From Acidobacteriota bacterium (GTDB lineage Bacteria > Acidobacteriota > Vicinamibacteria > Vicinamibacterales > CAVVIG01), in contig JACPZW010000005.1 in assembly GCA_016195265.1 (NCBI GenBank), positions 42,486-106,485 on the forward strand: a DNA stretch of 64,000 bases, in the 5' to 3' direction. Of the stretch, positions 39,516 to 47,928 are shown one piece after another; the stretch's first letter is position 1, and each line of letters opens with the position of its first letter. A program made the translations under genes and the position numbers. Below the pieces are notes generated by a model. It did not search any database. It worked only from the letters and a program-made list of their open reading frames with translations, and had not been told where the DNA came from.

Positions 39516-39929
39516 CGTCGCAGCAAGCTGGACGATCGCCGCCGCGCAAGCGGGGGAGGAAAGTCCGAACTCCGGAGGGCAGTGCGCCGGGTAACGCCCG
39601 GTCGGGGCAACTCGAAGGACAGTGGCACAGAAAATATACCGCCCGCCTCGGCCCGCTTCGCGGGCTTCGGCGAGTAAGGGTGAAAAGGTGCGGTAAGAGC
39701 GCACCGCGCCCGTGGTAACACGGGTGGCAGGCAAAACCCCGCACGGAGCAAGACCAAATAGGGAGGCGCTTTAGGACGGCCCGTCCGAAGCCTCCGGGTC
39801 GGTCGCTTGATCTCGCCAGCGATGGCGAGGCTAGAGGAATGATCGTCACGCCAAAGCCCCGCCTGCGCACCGCAAGGTGCGACGGCGTGGGCGAAGGCGG
39901 ACAGAATTCGGCTTATGGCTTGCTGCGAC
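39516..39929 (+). ncRNA. rnpB: RNase P RNA (class A)
   Basis: The 5' end CGCAGCAAGC pairs with the 3' end GCTTGCTGCG to make P1. Conserved core segments are GAGGAAAGTCCG near 39556, the ACAGAAA segment, AGACCAAATAGGG near 39752 and the TAGAGGAATGATCG segment near 39832. Length of about 414 nt is normal. A -10 TACAAT (39504-39509) puts the start near 39516. It lies just after the sigma-54 regulator and ends about 38 nt before the next gene. Confidence 0.97.
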
Positions 39930-39966
39930 ACTTACTTCTCAGTTTTCTCTTTTCACTTTTGAGTTT

Positions 39967-41103
39967 ATGCGCCGCGCGCTTCCGTTCCTCGGTGCCGTTC
40001 TTGCTGTCGTCGCGCTCGGCGCTCAGCAGCCGCCGGGTCAAATCCGGCCGCGGCCCGCTGAAGGGCGGCAACCCGAGTTTCCGCCGCCGAACATCCGCGA
40101 GTACAAGCCCAAGTCGCTGCTGGTCACTCCGCAGCATCCGGTCCCGAAAGCGAAGTATCCGGTCGTCGATATTCACAGCCATCAGCCGACGCCGATTTCC
40201 GCCGCCGAGTACGACCGCGTGATGAAAGGGATGGAGGACAACAACCTCCGGATCCTCGTCAACTTGAGCGGCGGCTCGGGCAGCCAGTTGCGCCGCGGCG
40301 TTGAGGCGCTGCGGGCGAGCAGGTACAAGGACCGCATGGTCCTGTTCGCCAACGTGAATTTCCGCGACGTCGGCGCCGGCTTCGGCGCGAAGGCGGCCGC
40401 GCAACTCGAGGCGGACATCAAGGCCGGCGCCACGGGCCTGAAGATCTTCAAGGATCTCGGGATGTTCGACACGAAGCGCGACGGGAGCCGCCTGAAAGTG
40501 GACGACCCCGAGCTCGATCCCGTCTGGGACGTCTGCGGGCGCATGAACGTTCCGGTCCTGATTCATATTGCCGAGCCGCCGGCGTTCTTCGATCCGCTGG
40601 ACTTCAACAACGAGCGCTGGCTCGAACTGGCGCTGTATCCCGATCGCCGACATCAGACCGGCGTGCGCTTCGAGACGCTGATGACCGAGCGGAACAACAT
40701 GGTCAAGCGGCACCCGAACACGAAGTTCATCCTGGCGCATTTCGGGTGGCACGCGAACGACCTCGCGCGGGCCGGGAAGCTGCTCGACGAGAACCCGAAC
40801 GTGTACTACGATGTCGCGGCGGTGCTGTACGACTTCGGCCGGCAGCCGCGCGCGTCCCACGAATTCTTCATCAAGTACCAGGACCGGATTCTGTTCGGCA
40901 AGGACAGCTACCAGCCCGACGAGTATCCGTACTACTGGCGCGTGTTCGAGACCAACGACGAGTACTTCGACTACTACCGCGATTACCACGCGTTCTGGAA
41001 GCTGTACGGCATCGGGTTGCCCGATCCCGTTCTGAAGAAGCTGTACTACCAGAACGCGCTGAAGCTCACGCCCGGTCTGTCGAAGGCCGGTTTCCCGCAG
41101 TAG
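39967..41103 (+). CDS. exported amidohydrolase-2 family protein
   Basis: The 378-residue protein has a signal peptide (MRRALPFLGAVLAVVALGAQQ), then a TIM-barrel metal hydrolase pattern: VVDIHSHQPTPIS, LIHIAEPPAFFDP, ILAHFGWHAND and LFGKDSYQPDEYPYYWR. It resembles amidohydrolase_2 (decarboxylase/lactonase-like) proteins. An upstream in-frame start would lie inside rnpB and is rejected. Substrate unknown. Confidence 0.87.
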   Translation: MRRALPFLGAVLAVVALGAQQPPGQIRPRPAEGRQPEFPPPNIREYKPKSLLVTPQHPVPKAKYPVVDIHSHQPTPISAAEYDRVMKGMEDNNLRILVNLSGGSGSQLRRGVEALRASRYKDRMVLFANVNFRDVGAGFGAKAAAQLEADIKAGATGLKIFKDLGMFDTKRDGSRLKVDDPELDPVWDVCGRMNVPVLIHIAEPPAFFDPLDFNNERWLELALYPDRRHQTGVRFETLMTERNNMVKRHPNTKFILAHFGWHANDLARAGKLLDENPNVYYDVAAVLYDFGRQPRASHEFFIKYQDRILFGKDSYQPDEYPYYWRVFETNDEYFDYYRDYHAFWKLYGIGLPDPVLKKLYYQNALKLTPGLSKAGFPQ

Positions 41104-41111
41104 CGAATTGT

Positions 41112-41150
41112 CTCCAGTGCCTGTCACCTACCTGTCACCTACCAGTCACC
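41112..41150. repeat. CCTGTCACCTACC repeat
   Basis: AGTGCCTGTCACCTACCTGT and CACCTACCAGTCACC fill the gap between the amidohydrolase and the epimerase. The same core is inside ligA. Confidence 0.75.
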
Positions 41151-41152
41151 GT

Positions 41153-42103
41153 ATGGCTTCGTACCTCGTAACCGGCGGCGCCGGGTTCATTGGTTCGCAC
41201 CTCACCGAGGAGCTTGTCCGTCGCGGCCACCGCGTGCGCGTCGTCGATAGTCTCGTGACCGGCAAGCGCCGCAACCTCGAACACCTGAGCGGCGTGGAAT
41301 TCATCGAGGGCGATCTCGCGGAGATGTCGGTGGCCGAGAAGTCCGTCGCGGGGATGGACTACGTGCTGCACCAGGCGGCGATTCCGTCGGTGCCGAGATC
41401 GGTGAACGACCCGATCAAGTCGCATCGTGCCAACCTGGACGCGACGCTCAACGTGCTGGTCGCCGCGCGCGACGCGAAGGTCAAGCGCCTCGTCTTCGCC
41501 GGATCCTCATCCGAGTACGGCAACACGCCGACGCTGCCCAAGCGCGAGGACATGCCGGCGAACCCGCTGTCGCCCTACGCGCTGCAGAAGAACGCGGCGG
41601 TCGTCTACTGCCAGCTCTTCACGAAGCTCTACGGCTTCGAGACCGTGTCGATCCGCTACTTCAATGTCTTCGGTCCGCGGCAGGATCCCGGGTCGCCGTA
41701 CTCGGGCGTCATCTCGCTCTTCGCGACGGCCCTCCTGGCCGGCAAGCAGCCGGTCATCTACGGCGATGGCGAGCAGACCCGCGACTTCACCTACATCGCG
41801 AACGTCGTCGACGGCGTCCTGCGGGCGTGCGAGGCGCCGAAGGCGGCGGGCGAGATCATCAACGTCGCGACTGGAGGCCGCATCTCGCTGAATGAGTTGC
41901 TGAGGGTGATGAACCGCCTCGCCGGGACGAACCTGCAAGCGATCCACAAGGAGCCGCGCTCCGGCGACGTCAAGGATTCGCAGGCCGATGTCACGAAGGC
42001 CAAAACGCTCCTCGGCTATACGCCCATCGTCTCGTTCGTAGACGGTCTGAAGAAGACGCTCGACTGGTGCCGGCAGGAAGCCGGCGCCTCCGCCGGATGT
42101 TAG
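41153..42103 (+). CDS. NAD-dependent nucleotide-sugar epimerase
   Basis: The 316-residue SDR protein has the NAD site TGGAGFIGSHL, the serine region VFAGSSSEYGN, the catalytic SPYALQKNAA (Tyr and Lys), and RYFNVFGPRQDP then YGDGEQTRDFTYIANVV. It resembles WbpP/GalE-like UDP-glucose or UDP-N-acetylglucosamine 4-epimerases, so a role in envelope polysaccharide is likely. The end overlaps the next convergent gene by 4 bases. Confidence 0.92.
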   Translation: MASYLVTGGAGFIGSHLTEELVRRGHRVRVVDSLVTGKRRNLEHLSGVEFIEGDLAEMSVAEKSVAGMDYVLHQAAIPSVPRSVNDPIKSHRANLDATLNVLVAARDAKVKRLVFAGSSSEYGNTPTLPKREDMPANPLSPYALQKNAAVVYCQLFTKLYGFETVSIRYFNVFGPRQDPGSPYSGVISLFATALLAGKQPVIYGDGEQTRDFTYIANVVDGVLRACEAPKAAGEIINVATGGRISLNELLRVMNRLAGTNLQAIHKEPRSGDVKDSQADVTKAKTLLGYTPIVSFVDGLKKTLDWCRQEAGASAGC

Positions 42104-42606
42104 CCGATCAGCCGCGCGATCCCAGCGCCGACGACGAGCAGCGCCGTCTGACCGAATGCTGCGATCACGCTCCAGATCTTCAGCCGCGTCAGCACGTGCG
42201 CCACGCCGACCGAGGCGTCGGCGATCGACTCGGGATGCGTGAGCAGACCCGCCAGCACGACGTCCTCCGCCAGATCGATCGCGAGATACACCACAGGAAT
42301 CAGGACAAACAGCCAGGCGATCGGCGTCAGCGCACCCACGGACTGTGCCGACGTCATCGAGGCGGATGCGAGGAACGCCGCCAGAAACGCCATGAAGAAC
42401 AAGTCGAGCGGGAAGAGCGTCGGCATCACGTATCGCGCGGCGTACCTCGGCTCCGCCTTCACCCAATCCGCGAGTTGCACCTTCGTGTAGCCCGCGCTCG
42501 TCTCGAGCCAGCGCCGCGGCCTGGTCGAACCCTCCCACGACGGCACAACTCTCCCAATCGCGTACACGATGACCGTCGCGGCGAGAAGAAGGAGCGGCAG
42601 CCTCAC
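42100..42606 (-). CDS. four-helix membrane protein, partner of DUF2235
   Basis: The 168-residue product starts with GTG in the DUF2235 stop (overlap) and has about four hydrophobic segments. No family is recognised. The overlap suggests it works with the lipase-like protein, for instance as a membrane anchor or immunity-type factor; that is inference only. Confidence 0.65.
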   Translation of the reverse strand: MRLPLLLLAATVIVYAIGRVVPSWEGSTRPRRWLETSAGYTKVQLADWVKAEPRYAARYVMPTLFPLDLFFMAFLAAFLASASMTSAQSVGALTPIAWLFVLIPVVYLAIDLAEDVVLAGLLTHPESIADASVGVAHVLTRLKIWSVIAAFGQTALLVVGAGIARLIG

Positions 42607-44168
42607 GACCGCACCGCCGTCTGCTCGGCTCCGGCGCGCGCCTCGGCCCGGGCGACGGCATGGGCCCGCTTCAGGGATTTCCGAAGCTCCGGCTGATGCG
42701 GATGCCAGAACGCGGAGAACGTGTCGCGCATCCGCCGATCGACCCACCGCGAGACGAGCGTGGCGACGTCGAACGCGGCGACGGCGCCGCCGACCGGCCA
42801 GAGGATCCACCAGTGCCACTCGAGGTGCCGATGCTCGACGGCGTCGAAGCCGACGGCGCCTGCCAGGTACGCGAGAACGGCCCACCCGGCAACGAACATC
42901 CAATACGAGCCGTCGCCTAGCCGGATCTCGGCCTTGACGCTGTCGAGCGGGTAGCCGCCAGCCTCGTGCGCGCGGTCGATCACGCTCTTGATGGCGTCAG
43001 CGCGATCCTGGAGGATGCCCGCCTTACGCTGACGCGCAACGGGATCGTCATCGGACGGCGGAGTGAATGCGACGGTCGCGCCGGGAGGCACGTTCCCAGG
43101 CGCGTAGTCGTCGGTGCCGTGCGCGATCCGTTCGGCCACGGTCAAGTGAATACAGGGACTGATCCCGCTGAGCGTGCAGTAATTGCGCACGTCGCGCGGC
43201 GCCCAGCGGTAGAACAGGCCGAGCCCGGCGCGCGGGTTGTACATCATGTCGTCCACGCTGGCGTGGCCGCGGAAGATCTGGTTGTCCAGCGCCTGCAGGC
43301 GGAGGTGATGCGTCTCCGCGTGGGCGAGCATCCAGTCCAGCGCGACGAGCGACATGCCCTGCTTCGGGTAGCCGCCGCCGACGTTGGAGTGCACGCCCGC
43401 GAACCAGACCTGCTCGATGCGCTCGGCGTCCTCCGGCGTCAGTTGCCACAGTACCGGTTCGAACGCGCGCCGGTCATCGTCGAGCGACAGCGCATGACAG
43501 GCGTGCTGCACATGGGCGCCCAGAAGACGATCGGGAAACTTGAACTGGTACATCCAGGTGTTCACGAAGTCGGCGATCGCAAAGGGAAGACCGACGGCGT
43601 CCACCGTGTCCCACACGCCGACGAACTCGATCGGCACCGTGTCATGATGCTGGCGTGAGTCCTTGAACTGCCGCACACGCGTCGGGCCGTCGGCGCTGCC
43701 GGTCAGGCGGATGAGGCTCTTGGTCAGGTTGCTGTCGTAGTAGGCGCGGTACGCGCGGTACGCGTCATCGACCGCTGTGCGCAGGGCGGTGTACGTCGGG
43801 AAACTCTCGCCCTTGAGCACGCCGCACTTGCCTATCATGTCCGCGAGCGTGCGGACCGTGAACGCGCCGCGGCTGAAGCCGAAGAGGTAGATGCGGTCGC
43901 CGGGATCGTACACGCGTGAGAGCTCGCGGTAGAGCTGCTTGACGTTCGCCGACAGGCCGTACCCCGTCGCGTTGCCCAGCATCTTGACGAACGCCGATCC
44001 ATGCGTGCCGACGCCATCATCGTAAAACGCGAGCTGCGCATCGAGCTCCGGGTTTGTCCGGTACTCGTTGAGATCCACGGCCTCGAAGAGCTTGAAGACG
44101 TTTGTCCCGCGCCCTTTGATGTCGGCGTTGCCCGTGCCGTCCGAGCAAAGAATGATGTTCTTCGCCAT
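42603..44168 (-). CDS. DUF2235 alpha/beta-hydrolase (Tle1-like)
   Basis: The 521-residue protein starts MAKNIILCSDGTGN, has LYLFGFSRGAFT-like nucleophile elbow FGFSRGAF (Ser99), VGVWDTVDAVG, and WFAGVHSNVGGGY, all typical of DUF2235. That family includes type VI secretion phospholipase effectors, but also housekeeping members. Two C-terminal hydrophobic segments (about residues 435-475) imply membrane attachment, unlike a classic effector. No vgrG, hcp or PAAR is near. ATG 44168 is chosen; MRRAMAKN from 44180 is possible. Confidence 0.82.
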   Translation of the reverse strand: MAKNIILCSDGTGNADIKGRGTNVFKLFEAVDLNEYRTNPELDAQLAFYDDGVGTHGSAFVKMLGNATGYGLSANVKQLYRELSRVYDPGDRIYLFGFSRGAFTVRTLADMIGKCGVLKGESFPTYTALRTAVDDAYRAYRAYYDSNLTKSLIRLTGSADGPTRVRQFKDSRQHHDTVPIEFVGVWDTVDAVGLPFAIADFVNTWMYQFKFPDRLLGAHVQHACHALSLDDDRRAFEPVLWQLTPEDAERIEQVWFAGVHSNVGGGYPKQGMSLVALDWMLAHAETHHLRLQALDNQIFRGHASVDDMMYNPRAGLGLFYRWAPRDVRNYCTLSGISPCIHLTVAERIAHGTDDYAPGNVPPGATVAFTPPSDDDPVARQRKAGILQDRADAIKSVIDRAHEAGGYPLDSVKAEIRLGDGSYWMFVAGWAVLAYLAGAVGFDAVEHRHLEWHWWILWPVGGAVAAFDVATLVSRWVDRRMRDTFSAFWHPHQPELRKSLKRAHAVARAEARAGAEQTAVRS

Positions 44169-44504
44169 CGCGCGTCGCATGATGCGGTGACGCGCGCACG
44201 ACTGCAAGCGGATTCTGACCGGCCAACCGATTAGCCGACGCGGCCAATACACACGGCTATCTCGTGACGCAACTGCCGGCGTCACTTTGTGACCCGTGCC
44301 GTTCGGGTTTTCCGCGCCGGCGCAACGCACTCTCTCATCTCCTCTCGCATCAGGCAATTCCGGCGACGCCTGCGATTCCAGCGAATCGGCGCGGTCCTTG
44401 CGGTGAAGCCCGCGACTCTGGTTCGGCACATCCCGGCGCCTGGGGCCCGACCTCCTTTGCGTGTCCGGCAGCCGGCCAGAGTCCTCACTCACAAGGAGGC
44501 TCCG
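44169..44504. other. 336-base gene-free region between divergent genes
   Basis: No credible gene was found. It must hold promoters for both the DUF2235 gene and the comEA-like gene, but no clear -35/-10 pair was seen. It is GC-rich with short inverted pieces. An AAGGAGG ribosome site at 44493-44499 serves the comEA-like gene. No riboswitch class was recognised. Confidence 0.5.
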
Positions 44505-44849
44505 ATGATTCGCACCGTGTTGTCGCTCGTCGCTCTCGTGTCGTTGCTCGCCAGCCAGCCGCAGACCATCGCCGCGCAGAGCAAGGCCGGCCCGTCTGCC
44601 GCGCCGAAAGCCGCGGCCGGCGCAGTGGTCAACATCAACACCGCGTCCGCGTCGGACTTCGAATCGCTGCCCGGCATCGGCGCGAAGACCGCCGCGCGCA
44701 TCGTCGAGTACCGCCAGAAGAACGGGCCGTTCAAGAAGGTCGAAGAGCTGATGAACGTCCGGGGCGTCGGCGAGAAGAACTTCCTCAAGCTGAAGCCGCA
44801 ACTCACGATCTCGGCTGCGAAGGTCGATCACGAGCAGCGGCAGGACTGA
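44505..44849 (+). CDS. ComEA-like exported helix-hairpin-helix protein
   Basis: The 114-residue protein has a signal peptide ending AAQS, then two helix-hairpin-helix motifs: VNINTASASDFESLPGIG and VEELMNVRGVGEKNFLKLK. ComEA proteins bind DNA in the periplasm during natural uptake. Neighbours are a pseudopilin and a PilZ protein, which suits an uptake or pilus machinery, but no comEC is present here. AAGGAGG precedes the start. Confidence 0.88.
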   Translation: MIRTVLSLVALVSLLASQPQTIAAQSKAGPSAAPKAAAGAVVNINTASASDFESLPGIGAKTAARIVEYRQKNGPFKKVEELMNVRGVGEKNFLKLKPQLTISAAKVDHEQRQD

Positions 44850-44853
44850 TCGA

Positions 44854-44886
44854 CCGGGCCCGGCCGGGTCGACTGGCCGGGCCCGG
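44854..44886. terminator. perfect 12-bp hairpin between comEA-like and pseudopilin genes
   Basis: CCGGGCCCGGCC (44854-44865) and GGCCGGGCCCGG (44875-44886) flank a 9-base loop. There is no T-tract. It could be a partial terminator or mRNA processing barrier. The second arm overlaps the GGAG ribosome site of the pseudopilin gene, so it may limit translation. Confidence 0.6.
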
Positions 44887-44895
44887 AGCGTCCCC

Positions 44896-45489
44896 ATGAC
44901 CTGGCGGTCGCCGGCCTTCGGGTACTCGCTGGTCGATCTGCTCTTCGGCGTGGGCCTCGCGATCACGCTCTCCAGCATCGCCGTCCCGCAGATTCTTCCA
45001 GAAGTGGACGACGCGCGGGCGGCGGGCGCGGCGCGGTACATTGCCGGCCGACTGCAACAAGCACGAATGGAGGCGGTCCGTCGTTCCGCGACAGTCGCCC
45101 TCCATTTCGTCGCGGCGGGCCAAGGATTCAGCTACGGCGTGTACGTGGATGGAAATGGCAACGGCGTCCGCATCCGGGAGATCGCGACCGGTGTAGACCG
45201 GCGCCTCGGATCGCTGGAGCGGCTCGGCGATCAGTTTACGGGCGTGGACTTCGGCACTCTGCCCGGACTGCCGCCGGTCGAGCCGGGCAGTCCGCCGCCC
45301 GGAAACGATCCCGTGCGACTCGGGGTCAGCAATCTCGCAAGCTTCTCGGCCGTCGGCACCGCGACGTCCGGCAGCCTGTACATCCGCGGCCGGCGGAACG
45401 CGCAATACGTAGTACGGCTGTTTGGTGACACGGGAAAGACGCGCATTCTGAAATTCGACGCGCGTTCCAGAAGATGGCAGCCGCTATGA
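44896..45489 (+). CDS. GspH/FimT-like pseudopilin
   Basis: The 197-residue protein starts with a prepilin-like sequence SPAFGYSLVDLLFGVGLAITLSS: a Gly, a short leader, then a hydrophobic helix. The position that is normally Glu at +5 is Asp. DARAAGAARYIAGRLQQARMEAVRRS is the GspH-type helix. FDARSRRWQP ends it. It likely sits in a type II secretion or DNA-uptake pilus. ATGA overlap with the PilZ gene. Confidence 0.78.
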   Translation: MTWRSPAFGYSLVDLLFGVGLAITLSSIAVPQILPEVDDARAAGAARYIAGRLQQARMEAVRRSATVALHFVAAGQGFSYGVYVDGNGNGVRIREIATGVDRRLGSLERLGDQFTGVDFGTLPGLPPVEPGSPPPGNDPVRLGVSNLASFSAVGTATSGSLYIRGRRNAQYVVRLFGDTGKTRILKFDARSRRWQPL

Positions 45490-45902
45490 GCGCGGTGAGA
45501 AAGATGAACGCGGCCGATGTGGCAGTGGAGCGTCGCACGGCGCCGCGGCTCTGCGAGGCTGCATCGCACGGAATCTCAGCGGTCAGGGTCCGGCCTGGCC
45601 ACCACGCGGATCTTCTCGACGTCGCGGCCGGCGGCGCACTGGTCGAGACGACATGCCGGCTCTTGCCAGGCGCGGCTGTGGAACTGCACATGGAAACCAA
45701 CTCCGGCAAGACGACGATTCGGGGGCGCGTCGTGAGGTGCGAGGTCTCGAGACTGTTCCCGGCGCCGGTCTGGTATCGCGGCGCCGTGCAGTTCGATCGG
45801 CATCTCCCGTGGCGCCTCGAGGAGAACGGGTATGGCCTGCCCGGCACGGAACGTTCGGCGCGTGGTGAGACGCGGGTCGCAGCTACCCACGAGGTGATTT
45901 GA
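45486..45902 (+). CDS. PilZ-domain protein
   Basis: The 138-residue protein contains ERRTAPRL, an approximate RxxxR c-di-GMP motif, and DLLDVAAGGALVET in place of the D/NxSxxG motif, where the Ser is changed to Ala. Whether it binds c-di-GMP is uncertain. Start ATG 45486 overlaps the pseudopilin stop. Confidence 0.7.
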   Translation: MSAVRKMNAADVAVERRTAPRLCEAASHGISAVRVRPGHHADLLDVAAGGALVETTCRLLPGAAVELHMETNSGKTTIRGRVVRCEVSRLFPAPVWYRGAVQFDRHLPWRLEENGYGLPGTERSARGETRVAATHEVI

Positions 45903-45961
45903 AGTGTCCGCCATCCTTACGAATTCCCAAGATATTTGCGGCCCCAGTGGGGTGGGTTGTC

Positions 45962-45977
45962 TGGCATCGACTTTGGA
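45962..45977 (+). promoter_or_regulatory. weak candidate sigma-54 promoter
   Basis: TGGCATCGACTTTGGA has the -24 TGGCA and correct spacing, but the -12 element is TTGG rather than TTGC. It is 34 nt before the activator gene ATG. Confidence 0.2.
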
Positions 45978-46010
45978 CGTGGGCGCGCGACTTCGCCCAG
46001 GAGTGCTCAC

Positions 46011-47471
46011 ATGATCGTTGCGGCGGCCGCCCACAGACTTCGCACCCACGCACACATTCCGCGCCAGCGCGAACGACGCGAAGCGCTCGGCACGCTGCTC
46101 GGTGCGCTCATGCGGGCGTTCGATCGCCAGCCGGATATCTCGCTGATGCGCGGCGCCTTCGAAGAGATGGTCCGCCGCCTTCTGCCGCTCAAGACCGTGC
46201 AGCTGCGCGACGGCGGTCTGTGGGCCACGCGGCTCGAAGGCGTCGCCGGTGTGGAGTCGGTGGCGCTCGAAGTGCCGAGCGCCGATCCGCTGTCGCCGGG
46301 CGTGCTCGAGGCGACGTTCGACCCGGAGTGCGGTTTGGGCGAGTGGGATTTTCAGATGCTGGGCATCTGCGCGCAGATCGGAGCGCTCGTGCTCGAACTC
46401 GAGCGTTCGCGGCTTCAACTGGCACGCGCCGGCTTGTTCGGCACGAACCGCCCGCGCCGAGTGGGCGCGACGCCGCTCATCGGTTCGACAGCCGTCATGC
46501 AAACGCTGCGGTCCACGATCGAGCGCGCGGCAGCGACGGATTTCACCATCCTGCTCGAGGGCGAGAGCGGTGTCGGCAAGGAGCTCGTCGCCCGCCAGAT
46601 CCACGACCTCAGCCGGCGGCGCAATGGGCCATTCGTCGCCATCAACTGCGCGGCGCTTGTCGAAACGCTCCTGGAAGCCGAGCTCTTCGGCATCGAGGAC
46701 CGCACGGCGACCGGTGTCCGCGGACGACCGGGCAAGTTCGAGGCGGCTGATGGAGGCACGCTATTTCTCGACGAGGTCTCGGATCTGTCGGCGTCGGCAC
46801 AGGCGAAGCTGCTGCGCGCGATTCAGGATCTCGCGGTCGAACGCGTGGGCGGGCAGGGCGCGCACCGCGTGGACATCCGGATCATCGCCGCCACCAATCG
46901 CGGGCTCGCGGCGCTGGTCGAACAGAAGCGATTTCGTCCGGACCTGTTCTACCGGCTGAGCGGTGTAGACGTGCGCGTGCCGGCGTTGCGGGAGCGCCGG
47001 GCGGACATCCTCGAACTGGCGGACTACTTTCTCGACCGGCACCGCGCGACGCGGCCGCTGCAGCTGTCTCCAGGCGCGGCAGATGCGCTCATCACCTACG
47101 ACTGGCCAGGCAATGTCCGCGAGCTCGAGCGGCTCACGGAGCGCGCCGTGACACTGGCGACGACCGACGTCATCGAGCTCGACGACCTGCCGCCGGCAGT
47201 GTGCCGCGATTATGCGACAGCCCTCGCCCCGTCGGTCAGCCGTGACGAGACGCTGCGCACCTGGGCGAGCCGCTACGCACGGCTGATGCTGGACAAGTGC
47301 CATGGCAACAAACGCGAAGCCTCAGAGCTGCTGGGGATCAGCTATCACACGCTGCAGGCGTACTTGAGGCATCCGATCCACGAGCCGCCGGCGCATCAAC
47401 CACCGGCGACAGTGGCAGAGCCTGAGGACGATCGGGAGCAGCCGGTGATGACCATGGGGTCGGTGGTCTAG
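46011..47471 (+). CDS. sigma-54-type enhancer-binding protein without a GAFTGA loop
   Basis: The 486-residue protein has an N-terminal domain of about 135 residues that looks GAF-like (unassigned), an AAA+ domain with Walker A GESGVGKELVA (184 onward), Walker B LFLDEVSDL (251 onward) and NVRELERL, then a short Fis-type HTH (NKREASELLGISYHTLQAYL). In the loop where GAFTGA contacts sigma-54 it has FGIEDRTATGVRGRPGKFE. Normal sigma-54 remodelling is therefore doubtful. Gene sits directly before the seven-gene exporter operon and is the likely regulator. AGGAG at about 46000. Confidence 0.88.
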   Translation: MIVAAAAHRLRTHAHIPRQRERREALGTLLGALMRAFDRQPDISLMRGAFEEMVRRLLPLKTVQLRDGGLWATRLEGVAGVESVALEVPSADPLSPGVLEATFDPECGLGEWDFQMLGICAQIGALVLELERSRLQLARAGLFGTNRPRRVGATPLIGSTAVMQTLRSTIERAAATDFTILLEGESGVGKELVARQIHDLSRRRNGPFVAINCAALVETLLEAELFGIEDRTATGVRGRPGKFEAADGGTLFLDEVSDLSASAQAKLLRAIQDLAVERVGGQGAHRVDIRIIAATNRGLAALVEQKRFRPDLFYRLSGVDVRVPALRERRADILELADYFLDRHRATRPLQLSPGAADALITYDWPGNVRELERLTERAVTLATTDVIELDDLPPAVCRDYATALAPSVSRDETLRTWASRYARLMLDKCHGNKREASELLGISYHTLQAYLRHPIHEPPAHQPPATVAEPEDDREQPVMTMGSVV

Positions 47472-47484
47472 AAGAGCGAGTCAA

Positions 47485-47500
47485 CACGGTGAAAACCGTG
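47485..47500 (+). other. GAAA-tetraloop hairpin in the leader of the peptide operon
   Basis: CACGGT, GAAA, ACCGTG form a 6-bp stem with a stable GNRA loop, 14 nt after the activator stop. A second stem, GCGGGC with GCCCGC, is at 47606-47624, just before the GGAGG of the peptide gene. No known riboswitch was recognised. Confidence 0.4.
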
Positions 47501-47638
47501 GCGCCGTGGCGGCGCAGTACGCGCCGCTCGCGCCGGGCGTTTCCGGCGAAATTGGCGGACGAGAACGGGGCAGCACGTCGCTGCGGGGTCGCATGTTCGC
47601 TTTGTGCGGGCTCACCAGGCCCGCATCCGGAGGTCTCT

Positions 47639-47872
47639 ATGCGATTCATTGTCCCGAAACGGCTGGTGCAGCTGGCGCCCGCGTTCCTGGCGGCGCTGGT
47701 CTTCCTGAGCGACGCCAGGCCGGCACGCGCGGATATCACGTGCTTCCAGGATCTGCGTGGATGCTATGTACGCGCGGCCAGCGCCGACTCGTGGTTCGGC
47801 ATGTGGCTGATGGGCATGGACTGCGAGCTCGCGTTCACCGACTGCACGCGTCGCGCGATCGTGGGCCGCTAA
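47639..47872 (+). CDS. secreted 77-residue peptide precursor with twin CX6C motifs
   Basis: The signal peptide (MRFIVPKRLVQLAPAFLAAL to ARPARA) predicts a mature peptide of about 46 residues. It has four cysteines arranged CFQDLRGC and CELAFTDC, i.e. CX6C-X19-CX6C, with a Trp/Met-rich middle (WFGMWLMGM). This could fold as a disulfide-linked helical hairpin. No family is recognised. GGAGG at 47629 supports the start. It is first in the coupled operon with an ABC transporter, suggesting a structural peptide, bacteriocin or signal, or a small periplasmic subunit. Confidence 0.7.
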   Translation: MRFIVPKRLVQLAPAFLAALVFLSDARPARADITCFQDLRGCYVRAASADSWFGMWLMGMDCELAFTDCTRRAIVGR

Positions 47873-47890
47873 AGGCCGCGAAAGGAGCGT

Positions 47891-47919
47891 CCCGGGCGAG
47901 ACCACGTGTCTCGCCCGGG
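47891..47919. terminator. perfect 12-bp hairpin after the peptide gene
   Basis: CCCGGGCGAGAC (47891-47902), loop CACGT, GTCTCGCCCGGG (47908-47919). No T-tract follows. An attenuating stem here would give more peptide mRNA than downstream mRNA. Confidence 0.65.
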
Positions 47920-47928
47920 CTGCATGTG

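Noticed and set aside
39454..39870. Minus-strand frames across 39454-39870
   Set aside because: They overlap the RNase P RNA, which is supported by P1 pairing and conserved core motifs.
42607..42903. N-terminal extension of the DUF2235 partner membrane protein
   Set aside because: Arg-rich out-of-frame reading of DUF2235; the membrane protein begins at the GTG overlapping the DUF2235 stop.
42603..44168. Type VI secretion island
   Set aside because: DUF2235 is present, but no hcp, vgrG, PAAR, tss or tae/tli genes are near.
47485..47624. Cyclic-di-GMP riboswitch in the peptide-operon leader
   Set aside because: A GAAA tetraloop stem is present, but the conserved GEMM core segments could not be found.
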